In this document: positions 7,796-17,003 of the stretch, in pieces
Position numbering within the stretch: the stretch's first letter is position 1
Layout of the letters: each line of letters opens with the position of its first letter
NCBI GenBank assembly: GCA_024693325.1
Contig: JAILLA010000114.1
Span: 1 to 38,050 of the forward strand
Length of the DNA: 38,050 nt
Direction: 5' to 3'
Origin: Solobacterium sp.
Lineage (GTDB): Bacteria; Bacillota_I; Bacilli_A; Erysipelotrichales; Erysipelotrichaceae
Program-made: the position numbers and the translations under genes
Notes under the pieces: generated by a model
What the model was told of the DNA's origin: nothing
The model's database searches: none
What the model saw: only the letters and a program-made list of their open reading frames with translations

Positions 7796-9073
7796 ATGTT
7801 TAAAAATTTGACAAAGGTAGAGCGTGCCTGGGTCTTGTATGATGTCGGAAACTCCGCGTTTACGATGCTCGCGTGCTCATTGATTCCGATCTGGTTCAAA
7901 GCACTGGCGATCGGAACTGCTCCGGGTCAGATCTCTTCTGACCAGGCAACAGCGTATTATTCCATTTCCATCTCTGTCGTTACCGTAGTCGTTGCGGTAC
8001 TCGGACCGATCTGCGGCGCGATCGCCGACCACAAAGATATGAAGAAGATCTTCTTCACCACGGCAGTCGCATGCGGCGTAGCAGGATGCATCCTGAACGG
8101 CTTCGCGACAAGCTGGGTCGCTTTCATCGTGATCTATGTTGTTACTAAAATTTTCTATTCGGCATCCCTCACATTCTATGACAGTATGCTGAATGACGTT
8201 ACGACGGATGAGCGCATGGACCAGGTATCCTCCTATGGCTATGCATGGGGCTATATCGGTTCCTGTATTCCGTTCATTCTTGCCATGATCGCCTACATCC
8301 TCAGCGGCGGTCTGAGTGAAGACCTCATGTGGTTCTCACCGAAGGCCGGGCGCATCATCGGCTTTGCGGTAACGGGAATCTGGTGGCTCGCAGTCACGAT
8401 GCCCCTGATCAAGAATTATAAGCAGATCAACTATGTCGAGCCTGAACAGCACGCGATCCGCAAAGTATTCTCCAAGATCTTCAATACACTGAAGAGGATC
8501 GGTACGGAAGACAAGAAAGTCCTGTTCTTCCTGATCGCGTTCTTCCTGTACATTGACGGTGTCGGAACGATCATCGACAACTGCATCAACATCGGTACGG
8601 ACCTCGGTCTGCCCACTGTAGGACAGGTCGTCTTCCTGCTTGCGACCCAGGTCGTTGCCTTCGGAGGCTCACTTGTATTCGCAAGACTGTCCCAGAAATA
8701 TGACACCGTAACACTGATTCTGATCTGCATCGTAGGTTATTTCTGCGTATGCGTTTACGCTTTGACATTGAAATCACTGCTCGATTTTGGTATTCTTGCA
8801 TTCGGTGTCGGTTGTTTCCAGGGTTCGATCCAGTCACTTTCCAGAAGTTACTTCTCGAAGATCATCCCGGCTGAGAACTCCGGTGAATACTTCGGCATCT
8901 ATGATATTTTTGCAAAAGGCGCTTCATTCCTTGGCTCTGCCGTCATTGCCTGGGTCAAACTGGCAGGCGGTACGATCAATATCGCGGTTGCTTCGCTGGC
9001 AATATTCTTCCTGCTCGGATTTATCTTCCTGAAGATGGCGGATAAACAGCCCATGAAGAACGAACAGGCGTAA
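7796..9073 (+). CDS. UMF1-type MFS transporter (Atg22-like)
   Basis: A 425-aa multi-pass membrane protein. The N-terminus has VERAWVLYDVGNSAFTML, the signature of the UMF1/Atg22 branch of the major facilitator superfamily, and about twelve hydrophobic segments follow. Relatives in yeast export amino acids from the vacuole; bacterial substrates are unknown. The ATG at 7796 is preferred over 7727 because it has a GGGAG site 6 bases upstream and the family motif begins soon after; the earlier start would translate the promoter region. A 7-bp hairpin or operator (TGCCGCA-AATA-TGCGGTA, 7734-7751) overlaps a TATAAT at 7752. Confidence 0.9.
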   Translation: MFKNLTKVERAWVLYDVGNSAFTMLACSLIPIWFKALAIGTAPGQISSDQATAYYSISISVVTVVVAVLGPICGAIADHKDMKKIFFTTAVACGVAGCILNGFATSWVAFIVIYVVTKIFYSASLTFYDSMLNDVTTDERMDQVSSYGYAWGYIGSCIPFILAMIAYILSGGLSEDLMWFSPKAGRIIGFAVTGIWWLAVTMPLIKNYKQINYVEPEQHAIRKVFSKIFNTLKRIGTEDKKVLFFLIAFFLYIDGVGTIIDNCINIGTDLGLPTVGQVVFLLATQVVAFGGSLVFARLSQKYDTVTLILICIVGYFCVCVYALTLKSLLDFGILAFGVGCFQGSIQSLSRSYFSKIIPAENSGEYFGIYDIFAKGASFLGSAVIAWVKLAGGTINIAVASLAIFFLLGFIFLKMADKQPMKNEQA

Positions 9074-9089
9074 GACTGCGTATTTCAGA

Positions 9090-9126
9090 CAGCCGGAATG
9101 AACTGCCCGAAGTTCCGGCTGTTTTT
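9090..9126 (+). terminator. Terminator after the UMF1 transporter gene
   Basis: CAGCCGGAA (9090-9098) pairs with TTCCGGCTG (9113-9121), followed by TTTTT. Confidence 0.9.
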
Positions 9127-9159
9127 AAATTTCTGCTTTCTGTGCAAAGCACGTTTGAT

Positions 9160-9945
9160 ATGACCAAGAAAAAAACAAGACTGAGATTAAAACGGGATCA
9201 TACGACATTTATACTGCTGACACTGATCATCCTGGTCGTGCTTGCGGCAGTCACTTTTGTCGTGCATGCGATCGCCGATAACTGGAACAATCTGGTCGAG
9301 GTGTTCGAATTGCTCAGAAGGGGCAATGAAGCAGAGATCGAAGCATATCTCAGGGCAAGCGGACTGTGGAAGGGAATGTTCCTGATCGCACTGATCACGG
9401 TCATCCAGGTATTCTCCATCGTGCTGCCGGGCATGGTCATCCATCTGGCGGCAGGCTCCATCTACGGATGGTGGGAGGGATTCCTGGTATGCTATGTGAG
9501 CTTTGTGTTCGCGCATTACCTGGTATTTAAATTCGGCAGGAGACTGTCCGATAAGCTGAACCTGATGAACAGGTTCGCTGCCGCGAAGTCCATGCAGAAA
9601 CGTCTGGACTCCAGTGAACCGATGTTCGTCATAGCCATGGCATACCTGGTACCGGGTGTTCCCAACGGGATCATCCCGTATGTTGCATGCCATTCCAAAC
9701 TGACGATGAATGAGTTCATGATCTCACTGGCGACCACAGTATGGGTCCAGGTGCTGCTCAACTGCATCGCCGGACACTTCCTGGTACGCGGACAGTATTT
9801 CTTTACCATCCTCTCCTTTATCATCCAGTTCCTCGTCATTGCCTGGGCAGGCAGGAGAAAGGGAAGGATCATGAAGTTCTATCACAGGTTCCAGAAATCA
9901 AAGGGCAGAAAAGTCAGAAGGCAGAAGATCAGACAGACAGCATAA
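9160..9945 (+). CDS. TVP38/TMEM64 (VTT domain) membrane protein
   Basis: A 261-aa integral membrane protein. A hydrophobic anchor near residues 20-42 is followed by the VTT/SNARE-associated core (segments near 80-140 with PGMVIHLAAGSIYGWWEGF, and YLVPGVPNG near 165). The family includes bacterial DedA-like proteins and eukaryotic lipid scramblases TMEM41B/VMP1. The C-terminus is strongly basic and probably cytoplasmic. The start is uncertain: the ATG at 9160 and an in-frame GTG at 9142 both lack a clear ribosome binding site. Confidence 0.83.
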   Translation: MTKKKTRLRLKRDHTTFILLTLIILVVLAAVTFVVHAIADNWNNLVEVFELLRRGNEAEIEAYLRASGLWKGMFLIALITVIQVFSIVLPGMVIHLAAGSIYGWWEGFLVCYVSFVFAHYLVFKFGRRLSDKLNLMNRFAAAKSMQKRLDSSEPMFVIAMAYLVPGVPNGIIPYVACHSKLTMNEFMISLATTVWVQVLLNCIAGHFLVRGQYFFTILSFIIQFLVIAWAGRRKGRIMKFYHRFQKSKGRKVRRQKIRQTA

Positions 9946-9948
9946 AAG

Positions 9949-9967
9949 ACCGGCGGAAGCCGGTTTC
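9949..9967 (+). terminator. Small intercistronic hairpin
   Basis: ACCGGC-GGAA-GCCGGT with only TTC behind it. It may attenuate read-through into the patatin gene or be a weak terminator. Confidence 0.35.
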
Positions 9968-9992
9968 ATGCTGTTGAAAACAAGGAGGAATT

Positions 9993-10832
9993 ATGATCGG
10001 ATATGTTGATGTAGGCGGCGGTCTGCGCGGAATATACGGCGCGGCTGTGCTTGATCAGTGTCTGGAAAAACACATTTCGTTTGACCTGATGATCGGTGTG
10101 TCCGCGGGAAGCGCGAATGTCGTGTCCTTCCTGGCAGGACAGAAACACCGCAATTACAGGTTTTATATGGATTACTCATTCCGCAGGGAATATATGGGAC
10201 TGCGTCATTTTCTGAAGACAGGCAATTACCTGGATCTCGAGTATATTTACGGGGATGCCCTCAGCAACAGTACAGGCGAGTATCCGCTGTTTTACGAAGG
10301 TGTGCTGAAGAGCGGAAAACATATGCTCATCGTCGCCACGGATGCCCAAACGGGTGAGCCTGTTTACTATACCGAGCAGGACATGAGCCAGGATGACTAC
10401 GGTGCCATCAAAGGTTCTTCCAATGTACCGGTCGCGGATCATCCGTATGAATGGAAGGGCAGGCTGCTGTTCGACGGAGGCCTGTCAGACCCCATCCCGT
10501 TCCGGAAAGCATTCGATGCAGGATGTGAAAAGGTCGTTGTCCTGCTGACCAGGCCGAAGGATTATTTCCGTACACCTGAAAAGGACCGCAGGATGGCGCT
10601 GCTGATCCGCAGAAGATACCCGAAAACAGCAGATCGTCTGGTCAACCGCTGGCAGCTGTACAATTCACAGCTCGAAGAAGCACTGCGTCTGGAAGCGGAG
10701 GGAAAGGTACTGATCGTAGCGCCGTCGGATATCGGCCAGATGAGCACGCTCACCAAAGACAGGGAACAGATGCAGAAACTGTATGAAAAAGGCCTCGAGG
10801 ATGCAAATGCGATCACAGCATTCATCGGGTAA
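9993..10832 (+). CDS. Patatin-like phospholipase family protein
   Basis: A 279-aa hydrolase with all patatin landmarks: the oxyanion loop GGGLRG (residues 8-13), the nucleophile elbow GVSAGS (Ser38) and the DGG triad aspartate (Asp161, in FDGGLSDP). These enzymes release fatty acids from lipids through a Ser-Asp dyad. No signal peptide is seen, so it is cytoplasmic or membrane-associated. It follows an AAGGAGGAATT ribosome binding site and lies 47 bases after the VTT membrane protein, possibly co-transcribed. Related to the E. coli YjjU group by size and motif. Confidence 0.92.
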   Translation: MIGYVDVGGGLRGIYGAAVLDQCLEKHISFDLMIGVSAGSANVVSFLAGQKHRNYRFYMDYSFRREYMGLRHFLKTGNYLDLEYIYGDALSNSTGEYPLFYEGVLKSGKHMLIVATDAQTGEPVYYTEQDMSQDDYGAIKGSSNVPVADHPYEWKGRLLFDGGLSDPIPFRKAFDAGCEKVVVLLTRPKDYFRTPEKDRRMALLIRRRYPKTADRLVNRWQLYNSQLEEALRLEAEGKVLIVAPSDIGQMSTLTKDREQMQKLYEKGLEDANAITAFIG

Positions 10833-10852
10833 AACAGATATCGATCAAAAAG

Positions 10853-10880
10853 AAATGGCCGGGGTCTGACCCGGCCATTT
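10853..10880. terminator. Bidirectional terminator between patatin and hydratase genes
   Basis: A perfect 11-bp stem (AAATGGCCGGG / CCCGGCCATTT) with a 6-nt loop between two converging genes; A- and T-rich flanks serve either direction. Confidence 0.85.
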
Positions 10881-10892
10881 CAAGTGCTCTTC

Positions 10893-13199
10893 TTATGCTT
10901 TTTTGCTGTTGCGGTTGAAATTGATGAGGCAGCCTGCCTGAACGATCGCACGTTCATTTTCGGTCATGTCCTTGATGTAGAGGCTGATCGGTACTGCCTT
11001 GCCGTTCTTGATGACATAAGCTGTAATGTCATCGAGTTTGTTCTCCTGCAGTGCCTGCTTGATGCCGGGTACGAAGATGTAGTCGTCTACTTCGAATTCT
11101 GTCGGTTCACCCTTGAGGTGGAACGGCAGCATACCCCAGTTCATAACGTTGGAACGATAACGCTTTGTCGCATAGTCCTGTGTGATGTTTGCGAGACCGC
11201 CGATGACTCTCTGGCAGGAAGCAGCCTGTTCTCTTGCGGAACCGTCGCCCGGCTTGTTTGCGTAGATCGTGGAACCGATCTCGACATTGGAGAGATCAGC
11301 GTTTTCGCTGCCCGGGATCGTACGGATGACTTCGAATACTTCTTTCAGTTCCGGAGCCTTTGCCATAACGTCTTCGCCATTGCCTCTTGCGATCTCAAGC
11401 GCGTCAACAGCCTTTGTCTTTCCGACATATGCCGGATCTCTTCTGGACAGTGTGAATTCTGCCAGACCCAGCGGGTTGGAACGGTAGCTGGATGTTTCAC
11501 CGGAAGGGATCAGTTCGTCTGTTGTTGTAACTTCATCGAGGATCTTGGAGCATACCTTCAGCAGTACGTTCTCGCCGAGGGCATGACGCTCAGGCCAGTC
11601 CTTGATGTTCGGTCCGTAGAACAGATCCTGGGAGAGATCTGCCTTGCCGAAGCCCTGGTAAACTCTTGCCTGGTAAGGAGCCGGATCGAAGTGGTATGCC
11701 GGAACATCTCCGAATGCATCCGCAAATTCTTCCGCGCTTGTCAGCAGTCCGCCGTTTGCGGCTGTAGCTGCGATGGATCTTGCGTCCATCAGCGCGACAG
11801 AGCTCATCTGGCCGTTGCCCGGTTTGGAACCTTCTCTGTTCGGGAAGTTTCTTGTTGTGTGACGGATGGAGAAGCCGTTGTGGTTCGGTGTGTCGCCTGC
11901 GCCGAAGCAAGGACCGCAGAATGCTGTCTTGATGACGGCACCGCTTGCCATCAGGTCTGCCAGCACGCCCTTGCGTGAGAGATCCATGAAGACAGGCATG
12001 GAGGAAGGATATACGCTCAGTGTGAATTCACCGGCACCGATCTGTCTGCCTCTCAGGAGATTAGCAGCTTCAACAACGTTCGTGTAGTTGCCGCCTGCAC
12101 AGCCGGCGATGATTCCCTGCTGGACCTGCAGTCTGCCGTTGTGTACCTTATCAAGCAGTGTGTAAGGAGCTCTGCCCTGGCTGACGCCTTCTGCTGCTTT
12201 TTCTGTTTCTCTCAGGATGTCTTCGAGGTTTGCGTTGAGTTCGTCGATCGTGTAAGCGTTGGACGGATGGAAGGGCATTGCGATCATCGGCTTGATCGTG
12301 CTCAGGTCGATATAGACGCAGCCGTCATAGTATGCGACATCTTCCGGATTCAGTTCTTTGTACTGGTCGCCTCTGCCGTGTTCAGCGAGGAACTGATGTG
12401 TGTCTTCATCTGTTCTCCAGATGGAGGAAAGGCATGTTGTCTCTGTCGTCATGACATCGACGCCGTTGCGGTAGTCAGTTGACATGGAGGATACGCCGGG
12501 TCCGACGAATTCCATGACCTTGTTCTTGACGTAGCCGTTCTTATAGACAGCTCCGCAGATTGCGATCGCGATGTCGTGCGGGCCGATCCACGGTGCGGGT
12601 TTGCCTGTCATATAGATGGCAATGACACCGGGATAAGCGTTGTCCCATGTATCTCCGAGGATCTGCTTGTCGAGCTCGCCGCCGCCTTCACCGACAGCCA
12701 TCGTACCCAGGGCACCGTATCTCGTGTGGGAGTCGGAACCGAGGATCATCTTGCCGCATCCTGCGGACATTTCTCTCATGTACTGATGGATAACTGCTAC
12801 ATGCGGGGGAACGAAGATTCCGCCGTATTTCTTGGCAGCTGTCAAACCGAACATATGGTCGTCTTCATTGATCGTACCGCCGACTGCGTTGAGTGAATTA
12901 TGGCAGCATGTCAGTGTGTACGGGATCGGGAATGTGTCCATTCCGGAAGCTCTGGCTGTCTGGATGATGCCGACATATGTGATGTCATGTGATGTCAGCT
13001 CGTCGAATTTAATACTGAGGTGATCCATTGTTTCGTTCTGGTTGTGTGATTTCAGAATGCTGTAGGCGATGGTACCTTTTCTGGCTTCTTCTTTGTCTGC
13101 CTTGATACCGCAGAGCTGCTCGACCTTGCCGGCTTCGCTTTCCGGAACGATCTCGCTTCCTTTCACCAGATAAATACCTTCATCGAATAATTTGATCAT
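10893..13199 (-). CDS. Aconitase-family hydratase (YbhJ-like)
   Basis: A 768-aa protein of the aconitase/isopropylmalate isomerase superfamily. Visible are [12 protein letters not shown] near residue 170, a cysteine-containing GCAGGNYTN near 375 and CGPCFGAGD near 430; the latter two supply iron-sulfur cluster cysteines in this family. [20 protein letters not shown] block and a C-terminal swivel domain follow. Size and order fit the uncharacterised YbhJ-like hydratases rather than citrate-cycle aconitase (inference). The start is the ATG at 13199, with AGGAGGAG directly upstream; an extension to 13226 would include the ribosome binding site. The LysR gene upstream and the inverted repeat at 13273-13304 suggest specific regulation. 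Confidence 0.85.
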   Translation of the reverse strand: MIKLFDEGIYLVKGSEIVPESEAGKVEQLCGIKADKEEARKGTIAYSILKSHNQNETMDHLSIKFDELTSHDITYVGIIQTARASGMDTFPIPYTLTCCHNSLNAVGGTINEDDHMFGLTAAKKYGGIFVPPHVAVIHQYMREMSAGCGKMILGSDSHTRYGALGTMAVGEGGGELDKQILGDTWDNAYPGVIAIYMTGKPAPWIGPHDIAIAICGAVYKNGYVKNKVMEFVGPGVSSMSTDYRNGVDVMTTETTCLSSIWRTDEDTHQFLAEHGRGDQYKELNPEDVAYYDGCVYIDLSTIKPMIAMPFHPSNAYTIDELNANLEDILRETEKAAEGVSQGRAPYTLLDKVHNGRLQVQQGIIAGCAGGNYTNVVEAANLLRGRQIGAGEFTLSVYPSSMPVFMDLSRKGVLADLMASGAVIKTAFCGPCFGAGDTPNHNGFSIRHTTRNFPNREGSKPGNGQMSSVALMDARSIAATAANGGLLTSAEEFADAFGDVPAYHFDPAPYQARVYQGFGKADLSQDLFYGPNIKDWPERHALGENVLLKVCSKILDEVTTTDELIPSGETSSYRSNPLGLAEFTLSRRDPAYVGKTKAVDALEIARGNGEDVMAKAPELKEVFEVIRTIPGSENADLSNVEIGSTIYANKPGDGSAREQAASCQRVIGGLANITQDYATKRYRSNVMNWGMLPFHLKGEPTEFEVDDYIFVPGIKQALQENKLDDITAYVIKNGKAVPISLYIKDMTENERAIVQAGCLINFNRNSKKA

Positions 13200-13245
13200 A
13201 TTCTCCTCCTGATCTCCTTTTGTCACTTATAATGTAATCCCTTTC

Positions 13246-13256
13246 ACTCATAGAGT
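13246..13256. promoter_or_regulatory. Short palindrome ahead of the hydratase gene
   Basis: ACTCATAGAGT is symmetric around a central base and lies between the larger inverted repeat and the hydratase start, about 50 bases upstream of it. It could be a second LysR contact site. Confidence 0.35.
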
Positions 13257-13272
13257 AAAATACATGATTTCT

Positions 13273-13304
13273 ATATTGACCATAAAATTTATCTATGGTC
13301 ATAT
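13273..13304. promoter_or_regulatory. Inverted repeat, likely LysR-regulator operator
   Basis: ATATTGACCATA and TATGGTCATAT face each other across a 9-bp spacer; the core arms TGACCATA/TATGGTCA match exactly. The site lies about 75 bases upstream of the hydratase start and 45 bases after the LysR gene. Binding by the LysR protein is inferred from position. Confidence 0.6.
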
Positions 13305-13317
13305 ATTCGCTGAATGT

Positions 13318-13346
13318 AAAAAAACAGACAGGCGGAAACCTGTCTG
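13318..13346 (-). terminator. Terminator of the LysR gene
   Basis: On the minus strand CAGACAGG and CCTGTCTG form an 8-bp stem with a 6-nt loop, followed by a run of seven T residues. It separates the LysR gene from the hydratase. Confidence 0.9.
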
Positions 13347-13349
13347 AAC

Positions 13350-14279
13350 TTAATGATCTTTGTCAAATTCTTCCTTCAGCAGATCGATCAGGAAGCGTGC
13401 GGAACGGCTGAGGTACGCACCTTTGCGGTAGACGACACGGACATCCCATTTGTCATCCGAACGGCTGTACCGGTAGCAGGGGATCTCGCCTGTTCCGCCA
13501 AGGGGTATCACGGCACGCTCTGAGATGATCGTTGCCCCGAGGCTTTCTTTTGCCAGCTGGACGGCAGTGATGCCTGATGTGACGATCGTCGTATCTTCCG
13601 GTTCGATCCCGGCTTCACGCAGGATACGCTCCGCGTATTTGCGGATATACTGTCCTTCAGACATCAGGATGAAGGGAACATTCCTCATTTTATGCAGATC
13701 GACCAGCGGAAGCTTATGGTCATTGCCTTTCTCCAGGATCATGTCTTTTGTGATCAGGTCCCTGCCAGCGACCAGATATAGCTGTTCCCGGCAGATCAGC
13801 TCTGTTTCAAAACGTTCGGGCAGATCACCCGGGTCACCCGGCAGGATGGCGATATCGATGTTGCCGCTTTCCAGGTCACGGATGATCTGGACAGAACGTG
13901 TTTCCCTCAGTCTGAGATTGACTTTGGGGAAGGAACGGCGGAACTTTTCCAGTACCCTCGGCAGCATATACCCGGCTCTTTCTGTCGGAATACCAAGATC
14001 GATCTCACCAGCTTCTTCATTGAGGATGTCCTCAAATTCCTTCCGCAGATTGTCATTGATCTCAAGGATCTGCCTCGCGGATTCGATATAGCGCTTCCCG
14101 GCATATGTCAGCGTTACGGGTGAACGGGAACGGTCAAACAGCCTGACGCCGAGGTCTTCTTCCACCTTGGAAATGACGTAGCTCAGGGATGGCTGTGAGA
14201 TATACAGTTTTTTAGCTGCAGCGGTAACGCTTCCGCATTCCGCGACAGCGATCATATATTTCAGTTCTTTGAAGTCCAT
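13350..14279 (-). CDS. LysR-family transcriptional regulator
   Basis: A 309-aa LysR protein. Residues 1-60 form the winged helix-turn-helix (MDFKELKYMIAVAE..., AAKKLYISQPSLSYVISKVEEDLG), and the rest is the co-inducer-binding domain. The ATG at 14279 is chosen because the conserved N-terminus begins there and AGGAGG precedes it; the open frame extends further but without family similarity. It lies upstream of the hydratase on the same strand, separated by a terminator and a strong inverted repeat, so the hydratase is its most likely target. The inducer is unknown. Confidence 0.93.
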   Translation of the reverse strand: MDFKELKYMIAVAECGSVTAAAKKLYISQPSLSYVISKVEEDLGVRLFDRSRSPVTLTYAGKRYIESARQILEINDNLRKEFEDILNEEAGEIDLGIPTERAGYMLPRVLEKFRRSFPKVNLRLRETRSVQIIRDLESGNIDIAILPGDPGDLPERFETELICREQLYLVAGRDLITKDMILEKGNDHKLPLVDLHKMRNVPFILMSEGQYIRKYAERILREAGIEPEDTTIVTSGITAVQLAKESLGATIISERAVIPLGGTGEIPCYRYSRSDDKWDVRVVYRKGAYLSRSARFLIDLLKEEFDKDH

Positions 14280-14376
14280 GAGGATCCTCCTGTACTGTAT
14301 GAAAATTATAGCATCACAGGATGATCCCGGCATATCCTCAAAGAATGAGTACTGCCGGACACCAGGGTTCATCGTC

Positions 14377-14404
14377 AAAAAAACGATGATGCGGTGACCA
14401 TCGT
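14377..14404 (-). terminator. Terminator of the GntR gene
   Basis: On the minus strand ACGATG (14404-14399) pairs with CATCGT (14388-14383), followed by T residues. Confidence 0.75.
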
Positions 14405-14411
14405 CTGACTG

Positions 14412-15080
14412 TTATTCGATATCAGAGGCTTTGGGGAATGCCATCAGCGTTGCCCGCAGCGACTCGGAGATGTGGTATGACATGATCGCCATCAGATCTT
14501 CCTGATCGCCAGACATGATCGCTTCGATCATCCGCAGATGTTCATTGTGCGAGCTTTCCAGGCGCCGGCGGTTCTGCAGGGAGATGCCGCGGAAGCGCTG
14601 GCACAGTGTGCCGTTGCGCCGGTAAAACCCGACGATCAGTTCGTTTCCGCTGAGTTCCGTGATCTTATTATGAAAGCGGGTCGAGACCTCCAGATATTTT
14701 CCGGAATCGTTTGTTTCATAGGCATCGATAAATGCCTGTCTGATATCACGGAACCAGTCTTTCTGTTCCTGTTCCAGGTTTTTGAATCCGAAGCGGATAC
14801 TGCCGACCTGTACGAGATTTTCCACCTGGTACATATTCCGGACATCCTTTTCCGTAAAGGTACGGATGGTCACACCTTTGTTCGCTTCGCCTGACAGAAG
14901 ACCGTCTGCCTCAAGCAGGCGGATCGCCTCCCTGACCGGGGATCTGCTGATATTCAGCTCACTGCAGATCTGCTGTTCCGAAAGGTGTGTGCCTCCCGGA
15001 TAATAACCGCTGAGGATACGTTCTTTCAGGATCTCATATACCTGTTCACGGATCGTTGCCTGGATCTTGATCTTTGTCAT
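14412..15080 (-). CDS. GntR-family (FadR-type) transcriptional regulator
   Basis: A 222-aa regulator with an N-terminal winged helix (LKERILSGYYPGG..LSEQQICSELNISRSPVREAIRLLEADGLL, residues about 15-65) and a helical FCD ligand domain. The ATG at 15080 has GGGAAG 8 bases upstream; a GTG at 15089 would overlap that site. It begins 18 bases after the lipoprotein rhodanese gene on the same strand, so it is probably the last gene of the apbE operon. GntR proteins commonly bind GT...AC palindromes such as the TTGTATACAA core of the site at 17004-17025, so autoregulation of the whole divergon is plausible (inference). Ligand unknown. Confidence 0.92.
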   Translation of the reverse strand: MTKIKIQATIREQVYEILKERILSGYYPGGTHLSEQQICSELNISRSPVREAIRLLEADGLLSGEANKGVTIRTFTEKDVRNMYQVENLVQVGSIRFGFKNLEQEQKDWFRDIRQAFIDAYETNDSGKYLEVSTRFHNKITELSGNELIVGFYRRNGTLCQRFRGISLQNRRRLESSHNEHLRMIEAIMSGDQEDLMAIMSYHISESLRATLMAFPKASDIE

Positions 15081-15098
15081 TGTGTTCACTTCCCGTGA

Positions 15099-15782
15099 TT
15101 ATTCTAATATATTCATATCCCCCCAGTCAAAAGACAATGACGCGCGGAAAGACTGCAGCGGTTCGATATAGTGCCGGTGATCTTTCAGGTCCCTGTAGGC
15201 GACGGTATCTCCGATGCCGTTGGTGAATGTGCCGGCATTGTACAGTCTTGCCGGATCATAGCCGTACTGGATGAGCAGGTTGATCATGTAGGCAGCTTCG
15301 ACACCGGCTGTTGACATAAAGACGATATCCTGATCCTCCGGGAAGATCTCATTCAGGATCGTTTCGCTTTCTTCATAATTCGGAAAGAATGTACCGACTC
15401 CGCCGAGATATGTTTCCTTGTTGTCAGCTGCTTTCTGCATCGTGAACAGGACGTTTTCCTGTTTCTGCCAGGATACGATCACATCGTAGAAGGGGATGTT
15501 GACGAAACCGGCGATCCCACCTTCGGAATATACCTGGTCGGCAGAACGCAGATCAAAATAACGGACGCCTTCCAGGAACAGGTAGTCGTCGATATTCAGG
15601 GCGCTGAGCGGTGAATCAGCTGCGACAGCTGATTCCGGGACCGGTTTCTGCGGCAGTTCCGTGACTGTGACAGGAACGGGTGTATGTTCGGGGACGGGTG
15701 TTTCCGCTGGCTGCTGCGGCTGTGCTGGTGCGCTGCATCCTGTCAGGATAAGCGCGCATATCATCAGGATCATTTGTTTCAT
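15099..15782 (-). CDS. Rhodanese-like lipoprotein lacking the catalytic cysteine
   Basis: A 227-aa exported lipoprotein: signal peptide with lipobox LTGC (Cys16), then a proline/threonine-rich linker to about residue 60, then a rhodanese-like domain. It aligns with the intact rhodanese at 18107-18802 (shared YFDLR/YIDLR, NIPFYDVI/CIPYFALI, YEESE, IFPED/FFPKD, QYGYD/AKGYD). In the active-site loop the paralogue reads MCQSGGRV whereas this protein reads MSTAGVEA, so Ser157 replaces the Cys. It is therefore probably not a sulfurtransferase, but may bind a partner or ligand. It overlaps the end of apbE by 4 bases and is coupled to it. Confidence 0.82.
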   Translation of the reverse strand: MKQMILMICALILTGCSAPAQPQQPAETPVPEHTPVPVTVTELPQKPVPESAVAADSPLSALNIDDYLFLEGVRYFDLRSADQVYSEGGIAGFVNIPFYDVIVSWQKQENVLFTMQKAADNKETYLGGVGTFFPNYEESETILNEIFPEDQDIVFMSTAGVEAAYMINLLIQYGYDPARLYNAGTFTNGIGDTVAYRDLKDHRHYIEPLQSFRASLSFDWGDMNILE

Positions 15783-16957
15783 GGCAGTACCTCTGTTTTG
15801 ATGATGTTTTCTGACACAGACGCTTCGACGATCTGTGTCCGGAATGATTCGGAAGTATACAGGATGCCCTGTTCTTCACCGGTCTGGATGAACCAGGACC
15901 ACGCAATATCGATGTCAAAATAGTCTGCGACGGTCCTGATCAGTTCCAGGCGTTCTTCATTTGTCTCACAGTTGAACAGCGCGGTTGTCAGGACGTCCGC
16001 AGCCAGTCCGCCATGATCCGTCATGACCGTGTTGGTCCGGATGTAATTGTTCGGATATCCGGTGTCCGGATCCAGGATGTGATGGCGAATAACACTGTTA
16101 TTGTTTTTTAAAATGAAATAGCTGCTGTCATCACCGCTGGTCGAAATCATGCCGGTATTGTTTATGGCAAAGTCATAAAGGGTGTAGACCCTCGCGTACG
16201 GGTTGCGGGCACCGACATACCAGGTGCGGGGCTGATCGTCCGGGGCATAGGCGGCGATCGAACTGGAACCTGCGTTCAGCAGGAACGGTCTGCCGTACTG
16301 CTTCAGTTCATCAAAGATCTTTTCGGAGGCATATCCTTTGGCAAGGGCTCCCGCATCAATGACAGGGGAGGAACCGCATGGTTCATAGGGCATCAGGGTC
16401 ACTGTCTGTTCTGCATCATTGAAGATCAGCACATCGTTCAGATCCTCCGGCTTCACGACACAGCCTAATGCATCGCTGATCGCTTCGGGATCGGGATCAT
16501 CCTGTTCGATGGGGAAGGGGCTGAAGAGATCTGCCCAGACGTCGAACAGACGCCCGACCGTCAGGTTGTATTTCCCGTTCGTCAGTACTGTCATATCCGC
16601 TGCTGTCTGCAGCGCTTCATACAGTTCCGCCTCAACATGGACGGGGACACCTTCGGAATGGTTGATCGTATATATATTGGCGATGCCTTCCTCTTCATAT
16701 GAATGGTACCGGTCGAAGAGCCTGCTGAAGTGCCGTGCTTTTTCATTGAACACGGGATACAGGAGGTCCATATCTTCCTGAGAGAGTGTTTCCAGCTTTA
16801 CGGTCGTATGAAAGACAGGGATGATCTCATCACCGTACTCAATGGCTTCGGCAAAGGCATAGACAGGCTCCGGGGCAGGAGTCTTTTCCGGAACGGCTGC
16901 CGGTTCCGATGTGCAGGAAGCCAGCAGAAAGACAAGGATAACAAATACTTTTTTCAT
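15779..16957 (-). CDS. apbE: FAD:protein FMN transferase, lipoprotein form
   Basis: A 392-aa ApbE-family enzyme that moves FMN from FAD onto Thr/Ser of target proteins outside the membrane. The lipobox LASC (Cys15) anchors it. Family motifs are DAGALAKGYASEK (201-213), LLNAGSS (226-232), STSGD (272-276), HHILDPDTGYP (292-302) and the metal-binding GGLAADVLTTALF (Asp321). The obvious substrate is the FMN-binding lipoprotein encoded divergently at 17072. No ribosome binding site precedes the ATG, and a TATAAA -10 (16971-16966) lies only 8 bases from it, so the message may be leaderless or nearly so. It shares its upstream region with the opposing operon. Confidence 0.9.
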   Translation of the reverse strand: MKKVFVILVFLLASCTSEPAAVPEKTPAPEPVYAFAEAIEYGDEIIPVFHTTVKLETLSQEDMDLLYPVFNEKARHFSRLFDRYHSYEEEGIANIYTINHSEGVPVHVEAELYEALQTAADMTVLTNGKYNLTVGRLFDVWADLFSPFPIEQDDPDPEAISDALGCVVKPEDLNDVLIFNDAEQTVTLMPYEPCGSSPVIDAGALAKGYASEKIFDELKQYGRPFLLNAGSSSIAAYAPDDQPRTWYVGARNPYARVYTLYDFAINNTGMISTSGDDSSYFILKNNNSVIRHHILDPDTGYPNNYIRTNTVMTDHGGLAADVLTTALFNCETNEERLELIRTVADYFDIDIAWSWFIQTGEEQGILYTSESFRTQIVEASVSENIIKTEVLP

Positions 16958-16965
16958 ACCAGTAT

Positions 16966-16971
16966 TTTATA
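16966..16971 (-). promoter_or_regulatory. -10 element of apbE, very close to its start codon
   Basis: On the minus strand TATAAA stands 8 bases before the ATG, with TTACAT as a possible -35 about 18 bases upstream. Transcription would begin 1-3 bases before the start codon. Confidence 0.4.
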
Positions 16972-17003
16972 ACAAATTAGACAAAAAGAATGTAATTGTA
17001 GAA

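Noticed and set aside
10884-11978. 364-codon plus-strand open frame
   Set aside because: It lies wholly antisense to the well-supported hydratase gene, has no ribosome binding site and reads as a Cys-rich, low-similarity shadow translation.
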